Below are positions 22,142 to 33,095 of a stretch of 64,000 bases of DNA, one piece after another. The translations under genes were made by a program, and so were the position numbers. The first letter of the stretch is position 1, and every line of letters starts with the position of its first letter. Source of the stretch: Aporrectodea caliginosa (lineage: Eukaryota; Annelida; Clitellata; Crassiclitellata; Lumbricidae); assembly GCA_020284085.1 (NCBI GenBank), contig JACEVL010000150.1, positions 3,763,116 to 3,827,115 of the forward strand, written 5' to 3'. The notes under the pieces are model-generated. The model had not been told where the DNA came from. It ran no database searches and saw nothing but the letters and a program-made list of their open reading frames with translations.

Positions 22142-23500
22142 GAAAGACCTCCCCCTCCAAATTCCACATTTGAGGAATTCAACGAAGTATAGCTCGAACG
22201 CATTTCTTTCGCAGTGAGAGGATCATCTCTTTCTCTGGCAGCCAGACTCCGATCTTCACTTGGCATCTCTTGACAATCCCTCTGACTTGACGCAGCCCTC
22301 GTGAATAAGCTGGTGCCCTACGCTTAGCTTTGGAATCCAGAGCTTACGATTACGGTGATGACAAGAAATGGAAATCAATAAGTCAACAAAAACATCGAAA
22401 CATAAAGTGTCTGTCAAGATGCTACATCGTAATCTCTACATTTCTACAGAGCCCACAAGAGTGAAGACGCGGGATCATCCAGCTTATTCACAGGCGCTTA
22501 ATCAAAACAGAATCGATAGGCAGAGGTCAAGATCCAGAGAGTCAGGCAGGCAGACAGTCAGACGGGTAAGGTGGATGGTGTGTAGAGTTGAAACGGCGAG
22601 GGTGGTCAGAAGAGGAGCAGAATTTAATCGGGATAGCCTTACAGGATTTGTGTAAAAGCAGTGTTTTCAGTGAAAGACCTGTGGAGAGATAACAAGAGGT
22701 GAGGACACTACATGGACACTACGAGACAAAACAAGCGGAAACAACCATGTTGATTGAAGCTCAGTTATTTATACTGCGGTTGACGTATTGTCTGATGATC
22801 TGTCATTTCTTCAATGGATCGTTTATCTTAACCGTAGACATTGGAACGAAACACAATTACCACATCGTATGATGGACGGAATCTCCCGAACGTTCAACCA
22901 TTCCAACATCAAGAAGAGATTCTGAGTGAATTTTCCAATTGAAAAGTTCTTCTACAAAACTGAGAGACTCCAAGAACTCCGTTGCGATCGGAACAGTTGC
23001 TGTCCAATCGATACACTGTCGTCGAGTTTCATCGTCTGTCGTCGTATTTTTCTCTTAACTTTCAACTCTCAAGTAAACATTAATCATCGTTATTTATTTA
23101 TTGCCTCTGTCAGCACAGTTTAATTTCTCAAGCGTCGTTACGTATGCTAACAACTCCTGCTGTCAGAAAAACTGTTTCACATTTTCTCATTGCAACTGTT
23201 CAGTAAACGTTAATTAATAATTGCACAATTGTTGATTGATTGAATAATGTCCACATGATTACGTCGGAGTGCTTGGATTAGAGTCTATCCTGATTAGTTA
23301 ATCGTTACTTCTTCTAGCAATATTCAGACCCATTTGTTCAGATCTCTTATGAAGCTTGGTTCATAGCACTTTTGAAGGCTCCGAAAATGCACTTTATAAA
23401 AATCCGATACAAACATACATACATTTATTTTTAAAATTTATTTCTTGCATTTAATAAATGGACAACGTCATCAAATGGGATTCTGAAGCTCAACACAAGC
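22142..23500. other. protocadherin 3' side, no further gene seen
   Basis: Probable 3' UTR with a retroelement tail at 22285, then AT-rich DNA. No splice-consistent exon on either strand. Confidence 0.5.
22285..22360 (+). mobile_element. retroelement 3' tail downstream of the protocadherin stop
   Basis: CAGCCCTCGTGAATAAGCTG, GTGCCCTACGCTTAGCTTTG and GCTTACGATTACGG, about 145 bp after the stop codon and so probably in the 3' UTR. Confidence 0.6.
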
Positions 23501-23504
23501 ACGA

Positions 23505-23590
23505 TCCTGAGTCAATAGAGTGCCTCTGGTTGGGTAATACCGTGAGAGGCGCTTTATAAATCTGTAAATACAATACAATACAATTACATG
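23505..23590 (+). mobile_element. LINE 3' tail between the convergent genes
   Basis: GAGTGCCTCTGGTTGGGTAA, GAGAGGCGCTTTATAAATC and a TACAA repeat. It sits between the protocadherin 3' side and the METTL24-like stop. Confidence 0.6.
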
Positions 23591-23781
23591 GAAAGTCTCC
23601 TCATCAGATCGAATCTGGCAACCGCTGGATCAACGATCCAGGGCTCTACCAAATAGTCTGCATAAATCACATATGCAAACATGAGCATAAATCTATCCCT
23701 CCTTTCACCCATTTCCATCTATCCCTCCTCTCCCTCCTCCATATCCATAAAATAAACTCTACACTGAGATCGTCTGTCTGT

Positions 23782-24138
23782 CTATGTGGGCGGGGTGTGG
23801 GTTGAACCCCCGCTCGGGTGCTTAGGAAGGAAGTTGATGTTGATGTAGACTGTCTCATAGCAGCAGGAAAGGTACTTTTCCAGCGTCCTTGACGGAAAGA
23901 ATCCCCAGAGGTTGAAATGCCAGTACCATCGTCGGAATCCAGCCACTTCCAGGCCATGGAGAATACTCCAGTATCGATGTAGATCATGCTTTGTAGACTG
24001 AATCCGATTCAGTTCCTTTGTGTGGATTTCAATCGCCAACTGTTTGACGCGAGACAGGATCTTTCCGTTGCGAAGAATCTCCTCCAACGCGTCCCATTCG
24101 TACGACTCCACATCGATTTTCAGATAGTCAATCACCCT
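23782..24138 (-). CDS. METTL24: METTL24-like exon 6 (C-terminal half of catalytic domain, stop)
   Basis: Acceptor TTGTTTCAG|AGG. It encodes RVIDYLKIDVESYEWDALEE, the VKQLAIEIHTKE strand-helix segment and RRWYWHFNLWGFF, and ends NFLPKHPSGGSTHTPPT-stop (118 codons). The Pro/Ser/Thr tail is probably disordered. On this strand candidate AATAAA signals lie near 23,424 and 23,440, convergent with the protocadherin gene. Confidence 0.92.
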   Translation of the reverse strand, partial: RVIDYLKIDVESYEWDALEEILRNGKILSRVKQLAIEIHTKELNRIQSTKHDLHRYWSILHGLEVAGFRRWYWHFNLWGFFPSRTLEKYLSCCYETVYININFLPKHPSGGSTHTPPT

Positions 24139-27100
24139 CTGAAACAATCAATAAATCCACTTTCAATCACAACAACTCATTCAACCTCCAATCAATTCAC
24201 AGATATATGTACAAATTTCGCAGAATTGTAACTTAATGCAATAATAACCATATGAACTTAATGTAAAAATCTGGACTTTGATAAAACGAACTTTTCTACA
24301 TCTAGTATGTTCAGAAAAGGAAACGTAACGTTGGCGCCATCTTGCGAACAATATGAAATAAGAAAAAAACGGTGTATCATCATCAGTGGCTTTTCCCCCA
24401 GAAAGGACAATTTGGTAAACTTACACTCTGAGAAAACATCGCACTGTTAGGAGAAATGACTACCCTGGTACAGCTTTCGTGCGTTGAACAAGCCATCCGC
24501 CACTTAGACCCACCCCAATTGCTCACGTTGAAGTGAGCGTCTGGTCAGTAAGTGCTTCGGAATTGCCATGGCAATGAAATTCTCAATGCATTGCTGGATG
24601 AAAGATAGTTTCGACGATTGCGATACAATAGAAATCACTTCAACATGACTGATTACAGCTTTCTTGTGTGGAACAAGCCATTCTCCACTTAATCCCACCC
24701 CAATTGCTCATGTTGAAGTGATCCTCTGGTCAGTAGGTGCTTCGGTATTCAGTATTGCCATGGCAATGAAATTCTCAATTGCGATGGCGATACAGTAGAA
24801 AGCACTTCAACATGACTGATTACAGCTTTCTAGTGTGGAACAAGCCATTCTCCACTTAATCCCACCCCAATTGCTCATGTTGAAGTGATCCTCTGGTCAG
24901 TAGGTGCTTCGGTATTGCCATAGTTTCAACGATTGCTGGAGGAAAGATAGTTTCGACGATTGCGATACAGTAGAAAGCACTTCAACATGACTGATTACAG
25001 CTTTCTAGTGTGGAACAAGCCATTCTCCACTTAATCCCACCCCAATTGCTCATGTTGAAGTGATCCTCTGGTCAGTAGGTGCTTCAGTATTGCCATGGCA
25101 ATGAAATTCTCAATGCATTGCTGGAGGAAAGATAGTTTCGACGATTGCGATACAATAGAAATCACTTCAACATGACTGATTACAGCTTTCTTGTGTGGAA
25201 CAAGCCATTCTCCACTTAATCCCACCCCAATTGCTCATGTTGAAGTGATCCTCTGGTCAGTAGGTGCTTCGGTATTGCCATGGCAATGAAATTCTCAATG
25301 CATTGCTGGAGGAAAGATAGTTTCGACGATTGCGATACAATAGAAATCACTTCAACATGACTGATTACAGCTTTCTTGTGTGGAACAAGCCATTCTCCAC
25401 TTAATCCCCACCCCATCCCACCCCAATTGCTCATGTTGAATTGATCCTCTGGTCAGTAGGTGCTTCGGTATTGCCATGGCAATGAAATTCTCAATGCATT
25501 GCTGGATGAAAGATAGTTTTGACGATTGCGATACAGTAGAAAGCACTTCAACATGACTGATTACAGCTTTCCTGTGTGGAACAAGCCATTCTCCACTTAA
25601 TACCACCCCAATTGCTCATGTTGAAGTGATCCTCTTGTCAGTAGGTGCTTCGGTATTGCCATGGCAATGAAATTCTCAATTGCTGGAGAAAAGATAGATT
25701 CGACGATTGCGATACAGTAGAAATCACTTCAACATGACTGATTACAGCTTTCTTGTGTGGAACAAGCCATTCTCCACTTAATCACACCCCAATTGCTCAT
25801 GTTGAAGTGATCCTCTGGTCAGTAGGTGCTTCGGTATTGCCATGGCAATGAAATTCTCAATTGCTGGAGAAAAGATAGTTTCAACGATTGCGATACAGTA
25901 GAAATCACTTCAACATGACTGATTACAGCTTTCTTGTGTGGAACAAGCCATTCTCCACTTAATCACACCCCAATTGCTCATGTTGAAGTGATCCTCTGGT
26001 CAGTAGGTGCTTCGGTATTGCCATGGCAATGAAATTCTCAATTGCTGGAGGAAAGATAGTTTCGATGATTGCGATACAATAGTCATCACTTCAACATAAC
26101 TGATTACAGTTTTCTAGTGTGGAATAAGCCATTCTCCACTTAATCCCACCCCAATTGCTCATGTTGAAGTGATCCTCTGGTCAGTAGGTGCTTCGGTATT
26201 GCCATGGCAATGAAATTCTCAATGCATTGCTGGATGAAAGATAGTTTCGACGATTGCGATACAGTAGAAAGCACTTCAACATGAATGATTACGGTAAATG
26301 TCATAATATTTCTTAACTTAAAATTGGTACTAAGTCATGTGACAAGAGCATGACATTACCTCGTCGTCATGACACATCCTGATGATATCTGCCAATGACA
26401 TAAGTCGCCAACCATTCGCAGAAGTCATGTTCCCTGAACCAATTCCAATTCGATGGAATGAAATCCTTTTGCCTCTTTGATGGTCGGAGACGTTGATACT
26501 GGAAGGAAAAGACAAAAAACAAGACTAAATGACTCATTTAGTTAGCTCAAGTCAAGGTCAACCTGGGTCGGAAGGTCAGCCCTGAATAGAAGGTCAGCTC
26601 AGGTCAGTTCAGCCAGGGTCAAAAGGTCAGTCTGGGTCAGCCGTCAGCCAAGGTTGGAAGGTCAGTTGGGTCAAGTCAGGAAGGGTCAGATCAGCCAGGG
26701 TCACAGTCAGCCAGAGTCGAAGGTCATCACAGGTAGCAAAGGGTCAGAGGTCAGTGGGGTAACTAGGAACATCGGCAACAAAAAACAGTGGTGCGTGTAT
26801 TTAACTGACCTTGAGTGACTGCTATCTCTCGGACATCAGCTGGTCATATAATGACAGCATTTTCTTACCTGTATGCCTACCAACTGAGATGGTTTTCGGC
26901 CAGAGGTTCCACCTGAACAGATTACCTGTAACACCTGGAAACCTAGCGATTGGCTCACCTGTCTGTCTCTCAGTTGAATACATCTACCTGTATTAAAGTC
27001 TACAAACGATGGACCAGTTCCCTCACCTGGGGTCAAATGCATGAACCGTGCAACCTAATCTCTTGGCCGCATCGTCATCAAAACTCCAGTTGTCACCAAT

Positions 27101-29224
27101 TCTACAAAGCAGCATCTTCTTACATAAACACAAATTCACAAAACACAATTTTATCGGTTTTAATTCTTCTAAGCAAAATATTTATAGAAACTACAATGAA
27201 ATTCAAATAAAGAATTATGTTCATTGAATATCCATTCATACAAATCGCTGACCACAGCTACGGATGAAAAGCATAAACACCAAGAACAACCAATAAATTC
27301 CACGTTGTTTTGTACATCAAAAGAGTCAACGTGTCTTTCACAATTGCTCACCTCCATTCATCTGTCTCTCAGTGTCTAGAACCTCACACAGTATGACCGG
27401 CTTTCTTCAGAAGACTGACACATCCGAATGGTCACTGAGCAATGCTATGTATGTATGCACGTGTCTGTGTGTGTGTGTGTGCATATATGTATGTATGTAT
27501 GTGTGTGTACTTTTTTTATATGTATGCATGTATGAATGTATGTATGAATTGTATGTATGCAAGTATGTATGAATGTATGTATGTATTGTATGTATGTATG
27601 TATCTCTGGGCCTCATACAGAGCATAGTTTAGAACCTTGCAAAACCACTGTGATGGCTAAGGAATTTAAAGATGATGTCATATGGACCGAGTTAAGAGAA
27701 AGTCAGAATGAATCTTCACAGAAAGACTGTTCCAAAGAGAGGAGGGACCAAAGCAGGACAGTGTGAGTGAGGTGTCACTGTGCGGAGGAATGGAAGCCAA
27801 GAACCTGCAGATCTCCATATGCATTACAATGATGAAGCGCTATACAAGTCTTCAGCTTAGATTTGCTGAAGCTGCTTCTTCTTCTCAGTGAAAATGCTCC
27901 TTTGATACAACGAACCCAAATGAGTAGATGAGACAGGATCCGTTTGTTGGGAGATAAGGACCCGCGATGCACATGTCCCATCCACCGTCCGTTATGTTCC
28001 CAACGCGCATGTGACGCGTACATTCGACATGTAACTCAGCCACAAATCTACACAAAACAAGAACAGAGTTAGAACTGCTAAACAACGCGTTCTCTTCTGC
28101 CCTACACAGGTTACATCAGAGAAGATGAGGAGCTAAATGGAAGGTAATTAAGACTCATCATAGTATTTTGATGTCGTCATTCAAGTCTAAACCTAATTAA
28201 GACTCATTGCCTTCAACTTGCTCACCAACTTTCGCTTAACACTAGTTTCTCTTACCTACAAGCATCCAACAAGCATCCTACAAGCTGAGCTACGGCGCTA
28301 TACAAATCATCTTATTATTATTATTATTATTATTATTCAAGATTGCGATTTCCGATAACAATTTCACGAGACAACCGATGCATGCATGGTTTCTCAATCA
28401 CAGATGGTCTTGTTTTATTTTATCTGCAGAATTTTCCTCATAAAACAAGACGCAGCCATTGTTAAACATCTAAGTTGGTAAAGTGATTGAGAGAAAGGAA
28501 CCTGTGGAAGACATCTTCCGCATCTTTCTCGGTCATCGACGGATGAACCTGGAGCCTGACATCCAAAGGATCACTGTTTATCTCAATTCCCATCAATTTC
28601 AGCTCCTTCAGCAACTGATCATCATTCATGTTAACCCCGCTCGCATGGCTTAAATGAAGGTCACTGGCCGCAAACGGTGATGACAAGGATGAGGAGGCAA
28701 AGTACCTTGGTGACACAATGTTCTAGAAAAAACACGGAAAATCAGAAGAAAATTTGAATTATATTTTATTATGCATCAAATGCTTTCTGACAAGATGATG
28801 TGTTAGTCAAAACTTTCACTTTGAATTGCAGAGGAGAAACTAGGGAATTTCTATTTTAATTTAATTATCTCTATAATATTAGAATAAAAATTTAAAGGAA
28901 AATACTAAATGGTATATGTATTTAAGAGCCAAATAACAACTGTTTCCAAGCAAAGTAAGAAAAGCAAGAAATAATCCGAATAATCCAAATTAACAACTAA
29001 CCATAATATTATTTATTATCAACAGAAACCAATAAAAGTGAAAACCAAGTATGTGAGAATAAACTGACGTTTTCATCAAATGCGTCATCTTTTGATGGAA
29101 GTAGGACATGGTGATGACCTTGGAAAGTTTCATTTCTCCTCATCAGAAGAAACAACGCCATGGCTGTTGCCAACGACAACAGAACCAACTTCCGAAGCGT
29201 ACAGACTCGACGACGTCCAAACAT
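23782..29224 (-). CDS. METTL24: METTL24-like FkbM-family methyltransferase, 6 exons
   Basis: Predicted SAM-dependent methyltransferase anchored as a type II membrane protein; its substrate is unknown. Exons in transcript order are 29224-29069, 28722-28502, 28047-27916, 27101-27027, 26498-26360 and 24138-23782. All junctions are GT-AG with matching phases, giving 359 residues (human METTL24 has 366). A short basic N-tail precedes a membrane helix at about residues 13-28. The catalytic region contains GGWDMC (147-152), CLIYSFGIGDNWSFDDD (164-180), the ribose-binding end-of-beta2 HAFDPS (190-195) and the FkbM hallmark LKIDVESYEWDAL (247-259). Six N-glycosylation sequons (N31, 143, 161, 174, 197, 218) fit a lumenal domain. 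The symbol is by family resemblance; a METTL24-like paralogue is possible. Confidence 0.9.
24480..26290. repeat. 10-copy tandem array, ~183-bp unit, in METTL24-like intron 5
   Basis: Anchor CCAATTGCTCA starts at 24515, 24700, 24867, 25042, 25227, 25423, 25608, 25789, 25970 and 26151 (spacing 167-196). Each unit holds a perfect 13-bp inverted pair, CACTTCAACATGA and TCATGTTGAAGTG, about 60 bp apart, and most hold the perfect palindrome ATTGCCATGGCAAT. Copies differ mainly by small internal deletions. Confidence 0.93.
26360..26498 (-). CDS. METTL24: METTL24-like exon 5
   Basis: Acceptor CTTCCAG|T completes Ser195. It encodes SINVSDHQRGKRISFHRIGI then GSGNMTSANGWRLMSLADII, typical of the family after beta2. 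The donor GACGAG|GTAATG is in phase 0. The tandem array at 24,480-26,290 lies in the following intron. Confidence 0.92.
26545..26765 (+). repeat. degenerate minisatellite rich in AGGTCA
   Basis: About eight AGGTCA and several GGGTCA hexamers in 220 bp, arranged in irregular 15-25 bp units such as CAGGGTCAGAAGGTCAG. It lies in METTL24-like intron 4. AGGTCA is the nuclear-receptor half-site, but spacing is irregular. Confidence 0.75.
27027..27101 (-). CDS. METTL24: METTL24-like exon 4 (SAM-binding core)
   Basis: 75-nt exon between CTTTGTAG|A and CCCCAG|GTGAGG. Its 24 full codons read IGDNWSFDDDAAKRLGCTVH then AFDP. Asp193 occupies the position expected to contact the SAM ribose. Confidence 0.93.
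27455..27605 (+). repeat. TGTA/TG microsatellite
   Basis: TG run followed by imperfect TATG units in METTL24-like intron 3. Confidence 0.9.
27916..28047 (-). CDS. METTL24: METTL24-like exon 3 (start of catalytic domain)
   Basis: Acceptor TTGTGTAG|A completes Arg126. It encodes FVAELHVECTRHMRVG, then GGWDMC and CLIYSFG. The donor TTTGG|GTTCGT splits a Gly codon, and the next exon restores the family motif SFGIGDNWSFD, which fixes this junction. Confidence 0.92.
28502..28722 (-). CDS. METTL24: METTL24-like exon 2 (stem region)
   Basis: Acceptor TTTTTTCTAG|AAC continues phase 0. Residues 53-125 form a Ser-rich stem and a short helical region (DDQLLKELKLMGIEI, TEKDAEDVFHR). The exon ends at CACAG|GTTCCT with two bases of an Arg codon left over. 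Confidence 0.87.
29069..29224 (-). CDS. METTL24: METTL24-like exon 1 (start codon, signal anchor)
   Basis: Encodes residues 1-52: MFGRRRVCTLRK, a hydrophobic segment LVLLSLATAMALFLLM, then a lumenal stem. It ends in phase 0 at donor GAAAAC|GTCAGT. The start codon is 186 bp from the 12-kb foldback insertion. Confidence 0.88.
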
Positions 29225-29401
29225 CCCTCAGAATCTAAGACGAACCCTCTCACATATGTTGTGTGTCTACCAGATGAAACGAAAAGCAGTTCTGATCACA
29301 GAATTTAAGCACAGAAATATTTCTTCACAAATGTTTATATGGAGGCTAAATCTGGGAAGGTGCTACAGATCCTAAATTATTTTCCTCCTCTAAATTGTAA
29401 A

Positions 29402-29409
29402 GTTAAACC
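29402..29409. repeat. 8-bp target-site duplication, left copy
   Basis: GTTAAACC, identical to 41418-41425 and directly outside the left inverted repeat of the 12-kb element. Confidence 0.85.
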
Positions 29410-30189
29410 GGTAAAGTCGCATTTTACGTTGCTAAATTCTTTCGCAACAAAATACGTTGCTAAATTATTTACGCATTAGAACACACGTACCAAAGTAAAA
29501 TTAAAGCGTGCCATTGCACAATTAGTGTACTAGTTTACTTATAATGTGTTTAAAAAAGAAAAATCGCATGAAAAATGTCTTCAAAATCAGCAATTTATCG
29601 TCTTGCCGTCCCATAAATCCCGTAGGCCTACTTTATGTTGCTAAATTATTAAACGTTTCACGCTAAGTTGAATTCGTGAGAAAAATGTTTCCGCAAATAG
29701 AATAGCCTATGTATTGGTGAACATATTTCTGTGCGTAAATAGAAATTCGATCGATGAAAATAATTATTTTCGTAAATAGAAGTTTGATTGATGAGCATGA
29801 CTCTGCGTGAATATGTGATTCACCGCTGTCACGTCGCTTATTGTTTACGTGTTATAACGTACCGTTTTCGCGTTCCAAAATAAAAACAATAACGAGCCAT
29901 TGCCCAATTAATGTACTAGTATACTTAGAATTTGTTAAAATGAAGGAAATAACGTAAAAAGTTCTCTTAAATAAACAATATTTCTCATAACGAAATTTGT
30001 AATGGCCGCTTGAAAATAACCATGGAAGTGGCAAGTGGGAGTGCATCAAGTGCGCAGTAATATCCATATTCAAATCTATACGCGTAGAGGGCGCAATAAT
30101 ATTGATATTGAAATTAAAAATCGAAGTTCCTGAATTGTAATATATGATAAATTGAATAAAAATATTTAATAATGAAACTATCACAAATG

Positions 30190-32540
30190 CCAATCACTTA
30201 TCGGACTTAATAACTGTTCTCACAGGAAGCCATTGAAACACTATCAATGTCAAGCTGAAATGTGTTAAAGAAATCGGATGGACATGCTGATATTTAGAAT
30301 ACTTATCCTCTAATAATGTGAAAGCCCTGTGAGGGCCGAAAGACCACTCCTAGTGCTATCTAAATGCCAATCACCCATCTCCTTCAATAACTCTTCTGCA
30401 ACTGGTAGCCCTGAAACTTAATGAACATTACTATAAAGTAAAAATATATTTTCCACATGCATTGCAAACAATGGCATTATCTGACTTTTGAAAACTACTT
30501 AACCTGTAAGTATGTGAAAGACCTTAAATTCTAAGGGCCTAAAGAGCACCATTTGTGCTAATCAAAACCAGAATCACCCAGCATTTTCAATCACTTTTGT
30601 CTAATTGCTCACCCTTCAACTGAAACATTATTTTCAAGGCAAATTACACAGTAGAAATGCATTGCCAATAATGTTGTTACTGGACCCTTTGAATTCAGTA
30701 CTCATCGTCTAAGTATGTGAAAGCCATTAATAGGGGCTAAAGAGCACCCTTGGTACTTACCAAAACCACAATCACCCAGCTTTTTCAATCACTTTTGTCT
30801 AATTGCTCACCCTTCAACTGAAACATTATTCCCAAGCCAAAATACACTGTAGAAATCCATTGCAAATAGTGCTGTTACTGGACCCTTTAAATCAGTACTC
30901 ATCGTCTGGGTGTGTGAAAGCCATTTATAGGACCTGAAGAGCACCCTTGGTACTTACCAAAACCACAATCACCCAGCTTTTTCAATCACTATTGTCTAAT
31001 TGCTCACCTTGCAACTGAAACATTATTCCCAAGCCAAAATACACTGTAGAAATCCATTGCAAATAGTGCTGTTACTGGACCCTTTAAATCAGTACTCATC
31101 GTCTGGGTGTGTGAAAGCCATTTATAGGACCTGAAGAGCACCCTTGGTACTTACCAAAACCACAATCACCCAGCTTTTTCAATCACTATTGTCTAATTGC
31201 TCACCCTTCAACTGAAACATTATTTTCAAGGCAAATTACACAGTAGAAATGCATTGCCAATAATGTTGTTACTGGACCCTTTAAATCAGTACTCATCGTC
31301 TGGGTGTGTGAAAGCCATTTATAGGACCTGAAGAGCACCCTTGGTACTTACCAAAACCACAATCACCCAGCTTTTTCAATCACTTTTGTCTAATTGCTCA
31401 CCCTTCAACTGAAACATTATTTTCAAGGCAAATTACACAGTAGAAATGCATTGCCAATAATGTTGTTACTGGACCCTTTGAATTCAGTACTCATCGTCTA
31501 AGTATGTGAAAGCCATTAATAGGGGCTAAAGAGCACCCTTGGTACTTACCAAAACCACAATCACCCAGCTTTTTCAATCGCTATTGTCTAATTGCTCACC
31601 TTGCAACTGAAACATTATTCCCAAGCCAAAATACACTGTAGAAATCCATTGCAAATAAGTGCTCACCCTTCAACTGTTACTGGACCCAATAATGTTGTTT
31701 AAATTCAGTACTCATCGTCTAAGTATGTGAAAGCCATTAATAGGGGCTAAAGAGCACCCTTGGTACTTACCAAAACCACAATCACCCAGCTTTTTCAATC
31801 ACTATTGTCTAATTGCTCACCTTGCAACTGAAACATTATTCCCAAGCCAAAATACACTGTAGAAATCCATTGCAAATAGTGCTGTTACTGGACCCTTTAA
31901 ATCAGTACTCATCGTCTGGGTGTGTGAAAGCCATTTATAGGACCTGAAGAGCACCCTTGGTACTTACCAAAACCACAATCACCCAGCTTTTTCAATCACT
32001 TTTGTCTAATTGCTCACCCTTCAACTGAAACATTATTTTCAAGGCAAATTACACAGTAGAAATGCATTGCCAATAATGTTGTTACTGGACCCTTTGAATT
32101 CAGTACTCATCGTCTAAGTATGTGAAAGCCATTAATAGGGGCTAAAGAGCACCCTTGGTACTTACCAAAACCACAATCACCCAGCTTTTTCAATCACTTT
32201 TGTCTAATTGCTCACCCTTCAACTGAAACATTATTCCCAAGCCAAAATACACTGTAGAAATCCATTGCAAATAGTGCTGTTACTGGACCCTTTAAATCAG
32301 TACTCATCGTCTGGGTGTGTGAAAGCCATTTATAGGACCTGAAGAGCACCCTTGGTACTTACCAAAACCACAATCACCCAGCTTTTTCAATCACTATTGT
32401 CTAATTGCTCACCTTGCAACTGAAACATTATTCCCAAGCCAAAATACACTGTAGAAATCCATTGCCAATAATGTTGTTACTGGACCCTTTGAATTCAGTA
32501 CTCATCGTCTAAGTATGTGAAAGCCTTTTATAGGGGCTAA
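30190..32540 (-). repeat. left-arm satellite array, ~197-bp monomer
   Basis: Anchor TACTCATCGTCT recurs at about 30698, 30894, 31093, 31289, 31488, 31698, 31902, 32102, 32299 and 32498, a period of 195-210 bp. Two alternating monomer subtypes are visible (GTCTGGGTGTGTG and GTCTAAGTATGTG). Outer copies below 30,600 are more diverged. One monomer near 31,660 is internally scrambled. The same monomer is found inverted at 36,180-40,740. Confidence 0.92.
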
Positions 32541-32544
32541 AGAG

Positions 32545-33095
32545 TGGGTGCAAAATAATCAATACAATGCAATACAATACAACTGTATTTCCTATTAACG
32601 TCCTTTCAAAGTTCACAAGTGCACTCAGGGCCATAAAACAGAATATTCCTGGCTCGGTGCAATTAATTGAAGAACTTGTTCATGGTCTGTAAACAGTGAT
32701 CGCCTGAATGGATCCTTGAATTTAGTCAATGCCTAGCAAAGTAAGCTGTCATCTTGAGGTTGGGTATTTATATAGCTCTTGTCATTTCGTTCTCACCGTA
32801 CGATTGACCTTCAAATTGCATAATTATCCACTATGATAGGCTGAATATTAACATGATTATGCGTTGGTTTTGATGTGCCATCGGTTCATGCCTTCACCTT
32901 TAGATAGCGGTGAGAGAGAAGCTAGCCTACTAAGTAAGTAATTAAATCCACTCGAGGTAACATAGATATGAAATTATCTTCCACACTCTGCTCAGTTCTT
33001 CTCTGGCCTGTTTGGCCGAGGTTTGGCTGGGAGCACTCCTGAGTAGACTGTCTTGAAGGGGCGCTATATAAACTACTGTAATAATTATAATAATA
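32545..33095. mobile_element. SINE (minus) and LINE 3' tail (plus) in the left inner arm
   Basis: 32,550-32,720 read on the minus strand matches the tRNA-SINE at 14,880-15,075 (AATATTCTGTTTTATGG, GTGCACTTGTGAAC) and ends in an ATTGT-type tail. 33,025-33,090 is a plus-strand LINE tail (GGCTGGGAGCACTCCTGAGT, GGGGCGCTATATAAA) followed by a TAA repeat. Confidence 0.6.

Noticed and set aside
25031..25606. Repeated 64-84 codon frames (GLSGEWLVPHKKAVISHVEV)
   Set aside because: They arise once per array unit, vary in frame between units and have no flanking gene structure.
24480..26290. CRISPR-like regular repeat array
   Set aside because: Units of 167-196 bp are repeated in full with no short repeat/unique spacer structure, in a eukaryotic intron.
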